Virus record (IMG/VR): IMGVR_UViG_3300036820_000641
Location: 1-37,061 of that record
Origin: a virus
Direction: 5' to 3' (one strand)
Length of the DNA stretch: 37,061 nucleotides
Shown piece by piece: positions 1-8,270 of the stretch. Positions within the stretch are counted from its first letter, which is position 1, and each line of letters opens with the position of its first letter. The position numbers were made by a program, and so were the translations under genes. Below the pieces are notes generated by a model. That model did not search any database and was not told where the DNA came from. It was given only the letters and a program-made list of their open reading frames with translations.

Positions 1-348
1 TCAGCCGGGAACGGCGGGCACCGTAATGCGCAAATCAGGTTCCGTGTGAATGAAAGTCACCACAAGATGAAACGGAACGATACCCCGCCCTACTTCCGAG
101 GCGAAGGCCTCGTTTATATACTGATCCAGCGATGCAAGACTCCTGTCCGCAACCTTCAGTCCTGTATCAATAAGGGCGTTACGCAGCGACGAGACTCTTG
201 TGGACCCCACCTCCGCGCTGATGAACAGCGTAATGTTCGAAAAGAACCGGAAGTCAATGATGTCGGCGACGGCCTCCTGCATTGCCTGAGAAACACGCGC
301 AATCATTTCTGTCCGGGGCAATCTCGTCGTGGCTTCGATGCGAAGCAT
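1..348 (-). CDS. Hypothetical protein, 115 aa
   Basis: An intact ORF reads from ATG at 348 to a TGA occupying the first three bases of the window. I do not recognise the family. The predicted protein has a mixed alpha/beta composition with no signal peptide, membrane segment or cysteine motif; hydrophobic strands occur near residues 35-45 and 92-103. It lies 43 bp downstream of the damaged antitoxin gene and on the same strand, so it may once have shared that transcript. It is probably a host-flank gene rather than a phage gene, because the tail fibre gene at 2.0 kb is the last clear phage gene. No strong ribosome binding site is visible before the ATG. Confidence 0.55.
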   Translation of the reverse strand: MLRIEATTRLPRTEMIARVSQAMQEAVADIIDFRFFSNITLFISAEVGSTRVSSLRNALIDTGLKVADRSLASLDQYINEAFASEVGRGIVPFHLVVTFIHTEPDLRITVPAVPG

Positions 349-391
349 TCACGATTTCCCGATTTTGTGGAGGGAGATCATCTCCGGTGTG

Positions 392-751
392 CTACCAGCA
401 CAGCCCTTCAGCACCATCGCAACTAGGCGGCCAGTCGCTTCTCTTCCTGGTCCAACGCCTCGTGGAGAGCATTTTGATAAACGTCTGATATGCGAGGCCC
501 TTCCGCGCCGACAGTTGCCGTGCGCGTTCCAGGTCGGCGAGTGGCATCCGAATCGTAATATTCTTCGACGCGCGAGACTGCTTCAGAAGCTGCTGCGCAC
601 TCCCCCGCTGCGCCATGCCTTCCCGCATCGCTTTGATCAGGTTCTCCTCCACCAGATCCTTGTGTTCATCCCACCAGCGGGCTTCCTCCGCCTCGCTTTC
701 GAATTCGGGGATTTTGATTCTCCTTTCTGTCGCTGCCATATTCTTCACCAT
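392..751 (-). pseudogene. CopG-type antitoxin, C-terminus frameshifted
   Basis: The first ~95 residues match the layout of the CopG-like antitoxins that pair with BrnT toxins: a PEFxSExEEAxWW segment near residues 14-27, then a ribbon-helix-helix-like segment (ITIRMP, residues 65-70) that would bind operator DNA. The ORF then runs into a Trp/Arg-rich tail and stops at 392. In the adjacent frame the expected ending (HEALDQEEKRLAA then TAG at 423-425) appears, so one base has been lost in the CTCT tract near 465-470. The start ATG (749-751) overlaps the end of the BrnT-like remnant, as in an intact toxin-antitoxin operon. The DNA-binding half may still be made. A sequencing error is the main alternative. 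Confidence 0.7.
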
Positions 752-1014
752 TCTCTCTGCATGACATACTCAGCCGCTAACCGCTTGCCCGCCTCGAACG
801 CGGTGACAGTCCGAACGGACTCACCCCAGAATCCGGAGGGCGTCAGTGTGTCCGATTGAGGTCCAACTGCTCCTCGCCGTTCACGACTTCATAACGGAGA
901 TCACTCGCGTCAGTGAGTGAGAAAGATATGCGCCACCTCGTCGGGCGTGATCCTATGCCCGCGTATGTGTTCGATATTCGCCGCGTCCCAATCAAACGCA
1001 AGATCCTCCCCCAT
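745..1014 (-). pseudogene. BrnT-family toxin remnant, multiply frameshifted
   Basis: BrnT toxins are small RelE-fold ribonucleases encoded just upstream of their antitoxin. The N-terminus is readable from ATG at 1014 (FDWDAANIEHIRGH, then TPDEVAHIF) and ends at a TGA. A second frame carries DLRYEVVNGEE, a third carries IGHTDALRIL, and the original frame resumes with VRTVTAFEAGKRLAAEY and a TGA at 745-747 overlapping the antitoxin start. These blocks are in the order expected for BrnT, and the central VVWT-type strand between the third and fourth blocks is missing. At least three frame disruptions plus a small deletion rule out a single sequencing error. The toxin is inferred to be inactive. 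Confidence 0.75.
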
Positions 1015-1054
1015 TCATACATCATATGTATAAAATACTTATCTCAGCGAGCCG

Positions 1055-1373
1055 CTATTTCTGTTCACGCCCGTTCCAATTTTCGTCCCTAACCCACTGA
1101 AACAAATCGCTTTGGATCGTGGACTTCGCCACGGACCGCAAGCGGTCCGGAGCCTCAATGCGGATGATCTCGAACCCGTTCACTGGCCATGAACGCAGGC
1201 CGTTACTGTGCCGCGGCAGAGCGAGCCGATCTGCGGATATTGCTTCAACTTGGCCAAGCTCTTCTGCTTCGAAGAAAACGGAACGCGGCTGCGGATTCGC
1301 CCTTCTCCACCAGATAATATCGAAACTGCTCGATGATGTCGGCTTCGACGCGCGGAAAAAGTTCGACGATCAA
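1055..1373 (-). pseudogene. ParE/RelE-family toxin remnant
   Basis: Directly after the ParD-like antitoxin, a TTG (1371-1373) overlapping its stop codon opens a frame reading IVELFPRVEADIIEQFRYYL, typical of the ParE N-terminal helices, followed by VEKGESAAAFRFL. The frame then terminates. In the next frames LKQYPQIGSLCRG and GLRSWPVNGFEIIRI follow in ParE order, and the last frame closes with TAG at 1055-1057. The remnant spans ~106 codons, close to the ~95-100 of the family, so little sequence is missing but the frame is broken at least twice. ParE toxins act on gyrase; this copy should be dead. It is the second broken toxin in 1 kb. Confidence 0.7.
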
Positions 1374-1651
1374 CGACTTGGTTTTCGTACGGCATGCTCA
1401 GCAGCGATACGGTCCGTTTCCATCGCCAGTCGGCGCCAGAAGGTATCGTCGGCTTCGAAGGGCTCCCCGGATTCAAGACCTTCGAGAACAAGAGCCTTCA
1501 GTTCATCGGCTGTTCCGTCGAACCCGGGGGTAGCTACCGTCTCCACGATGGCAAGCGCGGCGTTAAGTGCCTCTTCAGTGGATTGATATGCTCCCGCACT
1601 GACCACAGCCTGGATTCTTCGTTCCTGTTCGAGGGTCAGTTGGAGAGGCAT
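1370..1651 (-). CDS. ParD-like antitoxin, 93 aa
   Basis: The protein starts with a short beta strand (MPLQLTLEQ) followed by QERRIQAVVSAGAYQSTEEALNAAL, split here only for length, the ribbon-helix-helix layout of ParD antitoxins. These dimerise, bind their own promoter and neutralise ParE through the acidic C-terminal half (residues ~45-85, rich in Glu/Asp). Length fits the family. The gene is intact although its toxin partner downstream is not, a common end state in which an antitoxin persists. The ATG at 1651 lacks a good Shine-Dalgarno; a better one (AGGAGG) lies before another ATG at 1680 that reads only 14 codons in a different frame, so the upstream end may also be eroded. Confidence 0.72.
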   Translation of the reverse strand: MPLQLTLEQERRIQAVVSAGAYQSTEEALNAALAIVETVATPGFDGTADELKALVLEGLESGEPFEADDTFWRRLAMETDRIAAEHAVRKPSR

Positions 1652-1999
1652 AGGGAGTTAGAGCCGATTACTGCCACCATATTACCTCCTGATCGGACTA
1701 ACAGAAATTCCGTTCACGCCGCTGCGACGCAAATTATCCCTGCTAACCCTCTGAAAACAGGCCTTCATCTGTCACATCTATGTCGGGCCCACCCATGACC
1801 GGGTGCAGAATGGTGTTGCGCCCCGAAATAATTTGCGACGCCGCGTGAAATATTTAAGATGAAACTTCCGTTACGGGGAGAGCAACAAAACACACGGCTC
1901 CGCTTGCTATTTCCGGGCAGCAACATCATCCAATTGGCGACGGTAAGTAGTGTCCCGGAGCCCAAATCTCATCACGATATTGATACAGGCAGCAGGTTC
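1652..1999. other. Gene-poor gap between ParD and the tail fibre
   Basis: No convincing gene. The longest reading frames here lack family features and start signals. The stretch contains an imperfect inverted repeat described separately and is a plausible place for the phage end, because the tail fibre is the last clear phage gene. No strong intrinsic terminator follows the fibre stop codon at 2000. Confidence 0.5.
1713..1850. repeat. Imperfect inverted repeat, possible transposon or phage-end site
   Basis: The arm at 1713-1737 on the plus strand runs TTCACGC..CGCAAATTAT. The arm at 1829-1850 reads the same way on the minus strand, with 22 instead of 25 bases. Both arms begin TTCACGCsGC and end CGCAAATTAT, separated by about 90 bp. 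From memory, Mu end sites have the similar order TTTCACG, about six bases, then GCGAAAA, which makes transposase-binding sites conceivable. A small MITE-like element is the alternative. Confidence 0.4.
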
Positions 2000-4762
2000 C
2001 TAGTTCTGTTGATGGACATGCCCAGGATCAGTAGGCGTCGAAGTGCAGGTTATTGTCGGCGTTCCCCCGCCTGGCGGAACTGCTGTTGACGTACAAGTGG
2101 TCGCCACCGTAATTCCCGTCGTCGCGCTGTTTGTGCCACCGCCCGAAGTTGCAGGCACAAACCCCAACGCGGTCTCCACCTGCGCCTGGGAAAGCGGCGA
2201 ACAGCCACTATTGGACGTTATCAACCCAGCGGCCACTCCCAGGCTGCACCCCCCTGTCGCGATAGAGCCGGTGATTCCACAGACCCCAGATGTGCAGTAA
2301 AGTGGAGCATCAAGCGAGAAAATGCTACTGACACTCACCTTTCGATTGCCTAAATAATCCAGGATTTCCAAAGGATAATCTGCCTGCCCGTTGACTGCCC
2401 AGATGGAGAACTTCGTGTTGACACCGGGGAAATGGCTCTGCACCTGCAAGGCGTCATAATTCATGGGGATTGGGGTGAAAGTGCCCCCTCCATACTGCAT
2501 TACCTTGTTCCAGCAGTACCCCGCCTCACATCCCCACGACATGTAACTGTTCGGGCTGCGCGTGCTGTGAAATAAAACCCCGCCGCCGGGGCCGAATGAA
2601 ACAGCAGCAGGGGCCGCGTGTGCCGAAACCGAGGTGCCGTTTTCACCCCGTGAAACGGGTACCGTAGTTCCGACAGGGGGTCCGACGACAGCAACCTGCT
2701 CGGGCGGCGTAGTATCCATGAGGTAAAGCAAATCATTCATCTGGATACCGGCAGCAGACATCACGCTGATAGTGGTGTCGGTCGTCAGCACGTTGGCCGC
2801 GAGGGTCGTATCGCCACCTAAAGGCACGTCAAGGAAGTTAAAGTGGAATGGCGCCTGTCCGTAGGCTGTTCCCCAAGAGCGGTTGTTCGTATTCGCCGCA
2901 AAGTTGTAAATCCCTGGATAGACTGGATTGCTATAGACTCCATTACTCTGGGCCAAGAGGTTAGTGTTCAGGCTGAGTTCTACGGCATTACCGACACCGG
3001 CCAGGTTCCAGCAGCTGATAGCGGCGCCATCGCAGGGATTGTTTTCGGGCTTGCTCCCCTGCCAGTTCTGCAGGGTGTAACCGTACGGAGCGGTCCCGTG
3101 CAAATCCGCGAAGTTTCCGCTTATCCAGTAGAAAAGCGCTGAATCAAAGGTATATGCGGAGCCATTTGCGCAGGAAGGAACGGGATTGAAGGTGAGTGCC
3201 TCGTATTGGTTGTTGGCGAACTGTACGATTCCAGCGCCCGGGCCTATATAGGCTGCGCAGCCGGGCGTGACAAAATCGTTATGGTAAATCCGATTTTGCC
3301 CGCTTCCGATCGAGTTTTTCAGCGTAATCCCATAACCACTGTCGTTGCCGTTAGCCACGCCGAAGTCATTATCGGCAACCTCCAGCAAATCAACCGTTCC
3401 ATCGATGTCCAGGCCTGTGCCCCACACTTCGATAGTATTGTCTCGGACGTTAAGTTGAATATTGTCGCCACGCACCTGAATTGCCGATCCGCTCGGGATG
3501 GCCGTATAGCTCCACCTGGGCGCCCCTGCCACGGGGCCAAACGATGTCGAATCAATCGCCACTGAAAACGTGGTAGCAGATAGAGCTGTAGCTGTCTGAG
3601 GGCCATTAATCCCAGCCCAGCCGCCGCCGAAGCCCGCCAAATATACAGCCCCGCTCACCGCTGCGGGTTGTGAAGTGGGAGTCGTAAACACGGCTGGATT
3701 TGCATTTGTGCCGGAACTGATGACGTTTGGCTTAGTACCGAACGCCCCAAGGAAACTGCCCCTTATCGTCGTATTGGCAGAAGTAGTACTTCCGTTGACG
3801 TAAATCCCCACTTGGCCGGGAACGTTCCCTGTAGCGCTGGCAAGCCAAAGCCTGTCGAAAGTGATGTCGCTCTGACTGTTTGTGTCGAATGCCGCGCCCG
3901 CCGCGGATGACAGAATCTTCGGCTGAATACCTGTTCCCTGAAGCAGAATATTCCCGCAAGGGGCAACGATCGTGGAATCGATCAGGTAGTTCTTCGCCGG
4001 CGCGGGAAAATCGAGTTGCCGCGATCCGCTAAGGCCGCAGAGATATTGCCATGCCGCCTCTATCGCTTGGACGCTGCTGCTGCCATCTCCCAACCCACCG
4101 AAATCCTTCACACTCACACGCTCGGCAAATTTGTCCTGCTGGGGCCGCACGACAGCGCCTACTCCCCGCTGAATGACACTTCCGGGGGCCGCGATAGATG
4201 TTACGTCAAGATTCCACACTGCGATAGTGCTATGTCCCGTGATCGCAGCCCAGGCGACCGTCAGCCCGTCATTCCCCGTCGCCACGCCGCCGGATGTCCA
4301 GGTGCCGGGGTCCGACGCGACAGGAACCGAAAAATGAGAGGAATCGATTACGGTGACAGGTAAAAGCGTCACATTGTAGCCGCTCGGGCTGGCACCGCCG
4401 ACGGTTACCAGCGTGCCGGTTGCCATCGCGTGCCCGACATCGGTAAATGTAACGCGCCCGGCACTCCAACTCGCACCGGTGATGAAACCAGCGCCATAAT
4501 ACAGCGGCTGAGGCGCGGTCGTCATGGCGAAGGGGCCGATCGGGGCCACGCCGTCGCGGTCGTAATTGACGGTGTCAGTTCCTCCCGTCGCGGCGACGGT
4601 GATCGTATAGCGATGATTTCGCGGCAGGCCCACATAAGAGCCCGTAACGGCAATATCATTCAGCCCTGTGCCGACGAATGCCGGAGCGCCAATCTCCGTT
4701 CGAACGATCTGCCCGTGGACGATGAAGCAACTGCAAAGAAGGAGGAACGATAGTTTTCTCAT
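2000..4762 (-). CDS. Tail fibre/spike with pectate-lyase-type beta-helix
   Basis: This 920-residue protein is the last tail gene and probably contacts the host surface. Residues 1-17 form a Sec-like signal peptide (MRK, then LSFLLLCSC). A Gly/Thr/Val-rich beta region follows, then from ~216 the VSVKDFGGLGDG motif that opens pectate-lyase-3 type right-handed beta-helices of phage spikes. The C-terminus has a QVETALGFVPAT repeat typical of tail fibres and ends DPGHVHQQN, resembling the His-x-His metal-binding tips of fibres. The start codon overlaps the upstream stop (ATGA), indicating translational coupling. A signal peptide is unexpected for a virion protein assembled in the cytoplasm. The depolymerase role is inferred; no catalytic residues were identified. 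Confidence 0.75.
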   Translation of the reverse strand: MRKLSFLLLCSCFIVHGQIVRTEIGAPAFVGTGLNDIAVTGSYVGLPRNHRYTITVAATGGTDTVNYDRDGVAPIGPFAMTTAPQPLYYGAGFITGASWSAGRVTFTDVGHAMATGTLVTVGGASPSGYNVTLLPVTVIDSSHFSVPVASDPGTWTSGGVATGNDGLTVAWAAITGHSTIAVWNLDVTSIAAPGSVIQRGVGAVVRPQQDKFAERVSVKDFGGLGDGSSSVQAIEAAWQYLCGLSGSRQLDFPAPAKNYLIDSTIVAPCGNILLQGTGIQPKILSSAAGAAFDTNSQSDITFDRLWLASATGNVPGQVGIYVNGSTTSANTTIRGSFLGAFGTKPNVISSGTNANPAVFTTPTSQPAAVSGAVYLAGFGGGWAGINGPQTATALSATTFSVAIDSTSFGPVAGAPRWSYTAIPSGSAIQVRGDNIQLNVRDNTIEVWGTGLDIDGTVDLLEVADNDFGVANGNDSGYGITLKNSIGSGQNRIYHNDFVTPGCAAYIGPGAGIVQFANNQYEALTFNPVPSCANGSAYTFDSALFYWISGNFADLHGTAPYGYTLQNWQGSKPENNPCDGAAISCWNLAGVGNAVELSLNTNLLAQSNGVYSNPVYPGIYNFAANTNNRSWGTAYGQAPFHFNFLDVPLGGDTTLAANVLTTDTTISVMSAAGIQMNDLLYLMDTTPPEQVAVVGPPVGTTVPVSRGENGTSVSAHAAPAAVSFGPGGGVLFHSTRSPNSYMSWGCEAGYCWNKVMQYGGGTFTPIPMNYDALQVQSHFPGVNTKFSIWAVNGQADYPLEILDYLGNRKVSVSSIFSLDAPLYCTSGVCGITGSIATGGCSLGVAAGLITSNSGCSPLSQAQVETALGFVPATSGGGTNSATTGITVATTCTSTAVPPGGGTPTITCTSTPTDPGHVHQQN

Positions 4763-7700
4763 GGAATTGGTTGATCTCCTGTACTGGAAAGCAAAATGTG
4801 ATTACCCGCGCCGTCGTAGTAGATCATCGCTGTGACCTGCGTGTTTGGCGGAGATTGTTCGGTGCTCAGGGCGAAAGTGAGCCCGTCGCCCGGAATCATG
4901 GCGTGGCCGCCGACACCGTCCTGAGAAACGGTCATCACCCACAGGAACGCCCCCAGCCCGGATGTGTTGATGGCTGAAATGCGGGTGTGCTCGGTCAGGG
5001 TGACCTTCATAGTGCGCGCAACCGTGAAATCGAGGCCGGCTGCGGCATCCACCACGGCGGCCGTAAAGTGAGGCAGGAAGGACGAACCCGCCGACACCCC
5101 CGTGGGAATCAGGCCGCCCACGCTCTGCGAGTAATTAATCGGGTCCTGATTCGATACCGCCGAGCCCGCATAAACGACGACGTTAAACAGCGCGATATTG
5201 GCGTTTTGGAGCTGCTCGGTCGCGCCCCACGACGCGGCGTCGACCGTCGCGAAAAAGTTGAGTGGAAAGGTGTAGGTGAAAGCGGCGCTGACAAGCTTAT
5301 AGATGTCGTCGCCAATTGCGTGATTCTCCGCCGCCGTCAGTCCCAACGCCCGCTCGATCGCGACGTCGGCAGACATTGCATCGGCGGTAACAAACATCAT
5401 TTCCCCACCGGCCAGAATCCAATCACCGTTCTTGATGATGCCGGTCATATCGGCGTCGAGATGGATCGTCTCCGCCGCGCCGGACACGGCCGTGTTTGCC
5501 AGCGCGGCCGTCAAATGGGCGGTCGGCGAGGCAGTGGCGTCCTGATAGAGAACCACAATCACAGCGGAGGTGATCTGTGACGTTCCCGTGATTGAGGCAA
5601 AGGTAACAGGCTTCCACGTCACAGTGCCCCCGCCTGCGCTCTTGATCCCGGAGATCGGCGTCGGAGGTGTGGGACCGGAGAACACAGCCGGTACCGTCAC
5701 AGTCACCTGAGGAGCCGTATCGTCATACAGGCCCGTGTCATAGAGCTGTCCGACGATGTCCACTTCGTCGTCGGCCGTGAATCCAAGCTCGATCGCGCGG
5801 AAAGGAACGGCCTGCAACCCATGCTCGACGGCGTCCACCGCGATCACGTCAGCGATTTCAATCGCCGAAGCCGAAATATCGCCCCTCAGTGAGACGAAAA
5901 TGCCCTGCCCGCGATACATGGCCAATTGCCACTGTCCGACGCGCCACGCCTGAAAGTAGCTGTCGATCGCCGAGCCGTCGAAATCCTGATCGTTGACCTT
6001 GCGAACCTTCGCCTGGTTATCGAAATCGTTGACGTAGAGCGTGCGCTGCGTGACCGCGGGGCTGTCGGGGTATTTGACGTTCACCCGGTTAATGGAAGAC
6101 TGGCGATCGCTGAGCGGGTACTGGACGGGCGTCGTGCCGACAATGTTCGAGTCGTTGAAATACATCGACACCTTAAGCAGCTCGTCGCCGATGGCGTGAT
6201 TTTTCGTGGCCGCGGCCGCAAGTGTGAGGCGGTCGGAGAGAACGACCGCGACCCTAAGCACTTCCGCGTTGATAGTGAACGTCGAAGCGATAAACAGGTC
6301 TCCAACACCGAACTGGCTCGGATCGGCGCACAGAATCTGCATCGCCCCCGGAACGCTGGCCGTCGACACGGCGGTGTGAGGGTTTGCCCGCTCACTGCAG
6401 ATTTGAATTTTCCCCTGCTTGTTGATCTTCAGATAACCGCGGAACGCAGGCAGAATCGTCTGATACAGAAGGTCAATTGACGATGCCTGCTGGGCGATCG
6501 CGAGGTTCACGGTGAACCGCTTTACATTGACGATGTCGGGCGCGCGCGAAGTATCGTCATCCACGCCGACAACAAAGGTTGCGTACGGGCCGTCCGCGGT
6601 CGGATCCTGAAACTGCACGCAGGTGCTGCGATAAGCGCGGTAATTATCCCCAATCGTCATCCCTGTCGGAAGAGAGGTGGGCGCGTAGATTTTCTGACAG
6701 TTGGTCGGGTCTTCAATGAACTCGTCCGTATAGGCCGATTCCACGTAATTCTGCACGTCGTCGAAGAAATCCCACGGAATGCCCATCCCGCCTTCGGCCA
6801 GTGGAAGCGTCATCAACGCACGCGCGTTCCAGATCGCGTTATCGGTCCAGGTCTTTACAACCCACGCCCCGGTTCCATCGAATTGATCGACCAGGAGGCC
6901 GCCGATCATCGCGGTGACGCTCGGAGCCGGATCGTCAGCGCCGACCGTGGATGGAATTGCCACCCCGAGATATGCGAGAAGGCTATACGGATATGAGGGC
7001 AGAATTGTGTCGGGCAACTGCGACCCCGTGCCTCCCAGATCCCCGAGATGCCCCTCGACGCCGGTGATGGTTACGTTGTTGGCAGTGAAAAACTCAAACC
7101 AGCCTATTGGCCCGACACAGAATGCGACCAGGGCCGCGAGATACGGTCCGAATGTCATTGAGTCTTCATCCGCGTGCTCCAGCGGTATCCCCTGCAGGAG
7201 CGCGCGCCCCAGCACGATAGGAATGGGCACGTCATACGGGGTATCGTCAAGCGAGCTGTAGGAGACCGTAATAGTGCTGGTCTTTTTTCGCGAGAAAAAC
7301 AGCAGAAAACGGGATTGAGTGACCTCTTTATATTGATAGGTCCCCGTGACAGGCATGAAGCGGAAACCACCGAACTTGTCGGTATTGGCGAGAGAGGCGC
7401 AGTTCGACCAGGAATGATCGCAATCGGTGGCTGTGCCGGAATATGTGCATTCGGGACCCCTGAACGGCCAGGGGCAGGTAGCGCCGAAAAGCCGGGCCGG
7501 GATATCGGAATCGATGCTGCCCAGATATTCGAGCGCGACAATTTCGCACACGTTCTCATCCACATTGCCCGGCCGCTGGATCTGACCGATAAAAAGGGGC
7601 AGCGAGTCGTCTGTAACGGTCCGGTCGATCTTACGGATCGTCAGGATGCCGCCCTCGACATCGTTAACCGCGATGAGCTGCGCGAGAGTGAGATCGACGT

Positions 7701-7917
7701 TCGAAAAGGTGACCGTCACCTGATCGAACTGTTCGCTCATATAGCGCTTGATGTCGGAGCGCGTCATCACGTAAGGAAGGTAGTGTTTGCCGTTCCAAGT
7801 GATGTCCTGATCCGAGTAGTAATAAGTGCCGCTGTCGAGCTGCAGCTCGTAAAGATCGACCGGTTGATTCGTCTGCGCGGCGAAAGCGGCCGCCAGATCG
7901 GGCAGCAGATCGATCAC
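4759..7917 (-). CDS. Fused minor tail protein: gpL-like N-terminus plus hub/tip region
   Basis: The first ~190 residues resemble lambda gpL: a beta-rich domain, then four cysteines (148, 157, 166, 173) followed by NTDKFGGFRFMP, matching the cysteine-rich domain of gpL-type proteins that holds an iron-sulphur cluster. From ~215 on, segments such as PIPIVLGRALLQG and MGIPWDFFDDV recall the tail-tip (gpJ-like) hub of siphophages, and the remaining ~500 residues are beta-rich with two VxxAAAxNHAIGDELLK-type repeats (near 600 and 880). At 1052 residues it appears to merge functions that lambda splits between separate genes. It overlaps both neighbours by ATGA-type junctions. The gpL part is fairly secure; the hub assignment is an inference. 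Confidence 0.68.
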   Translation of the reverse strand: MIDLLPDLAAAFAAQTNQPVDLYELQLDSGTYYYSDQDITWNGKHYLPYVMTRSDIKRYMSEQFDQVTVTFSNVDLTLAQLIAVNDVEGGILTIRKIDRTVTDDSLPLFIGQIQRPGNVDENVCEIVALEYLGSIDSDIPARLFGATCPWPFRGPECTYSGTATDCDHSWSNCASLANTDKFGGFRFMPVTGTYQYKEVTQSRFLLFFSRKKTSTITVSYSSLDDTPYDVPIPIVLGRALLQGIPLEHADEDSMTFGPYLAALVAFCVGPIGWFEFFTANNVTITGVEGHLGDLGGTGSQLPDTILPSYPYSLLAYLGVAIPSTVGADDPAPSVTAMIGGLLVDQFDGTGAWVVKTWTDNAIWNARALMTLPLAEGGMGIPWDFFDDVQNYVESAYTDEFIEDPTNCQKIYAPTSLPTGMTIGDNYRAYRSTCVQFQDPTADGPYATFVVGVDDDTSRAPDIVNVKRFTVNLAIAQQASSIDLLYQTILPAFRGYLKINKQGKIQICSERANPHTAVSTASVPGAMQILCADPSQFGVGDLFIASTFTINAEVLRVAVVLSDRLTLAAAATKNHAIGDELLKVSMYFNDSNIVGTTPVQYPLSDRQSSINRVNVKYPDSPAVTQRTLYVNDFDNQAKVRKVNDQDFDGSAIDSYFQAWRVGQWQLAMYRGQGIFVSLRGDISASAIEIADVIAVDAVEHGLQAVPFRAIELGFTADDEVDIVGQLYDTGLYDDTAPQVTVTVPAVFSGPTPPTPISGIKSAGGGTVTWKPVTFASITGTSQITSAVIVVLYQDATASPTAHLTAALANTAVSGAAETIHLDADMTGIIKNGDWILAGGEMMFVTADAMSADVAIERALGLTAAENHAIGDDIYKLVSAAFTYTFPLNFFATVDAASWGATEQLQNANIALFNVVVYAGSAVSNQDPINYSQSVGGLIPTGVSAGSSFLPHFTAAVVDAAAGLDFTVARTMKVTLTEHTRISAINTSGLGAFLWVMTVSQDGVGGHAMIPGDGLTFALSTEQSPPNTQVTAMIYYDGAGNHILLSSTGDQPIP

Positions 7918-8270
7918 GCAGTTACTTCCTGCAGCTCGACTGTTCCGTCGTAGAAGTTATAGCCGCTGTTCTTGAACGATGGAACGGCGTTATAGCGGAC
8001 AAGAATTACTTCGGCGCGGTCGGGGTGCGTCCAGTGAAACGAATCGCGCGTCGCGTTCTGGCCTGCAAAATGGTTAACAATATTCAACCGCTCCGCGTTC
8101 GTGATCGGCAGATCGGAACCGAAACTCAGCTTGAATATGCGTTTCTTGCCCGATCCCTTCAGCCGCCGTTGCTCACTGCCGTCGCGATGCGTCGAGACAA
8201 GTACTTCAGGCGCGATCTCGGTCTCTTCGATCGGATAGGAAGGGAGCGGAGCGCCGGGGAAATCAGCCAT
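7914..8270 (-). CDS. Minor tail protein, lambda gpM-like
   Basis: At 118 residues this fits the gpM family of minor tail proteins that sit between the tape measure tip and the distal hub. Visible marks are the charged DGSEQRR segment near 30-37, the KLSFGSDLP strand (~48-56), FHWTHPDR (~78-85) with the conserved aromatic-Thr-His-Pro, VRYNAVPSF, and the ending VELQEVTA. It is placed between the tape measure and the gpL-like protein exactly as M and L follow H in lambda. The gene overlaps the tape measure stop by 8 bases and its own stop overlaps the next start. Function is structural and inferred from family and order. Confidence 0.75.
   Translation of the reverse strand: MADFPGAPLPSYPIEETEIAPEVLVSTHRDGSEQRRLKGSGKKRIFKLSFGSDLPITNAERLNIVNHFAGQNATRDSFHWTHPDRAEVILVRYNAVPSFKNSGYNFYDGTVELQEVTA

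Noticed and set aside
1639-1680. 14-codon ORF behind a strong AGGAGG upstream of ParD
   Set aside because: Too short and without family features; it may be an eroded start of ParD, which I noted there.
1765-1965. 66-residue minus-strand ORF between ParD and fibre
   Set aside because: It crosses the inverted repeat, has no start signal and no recognisable family.
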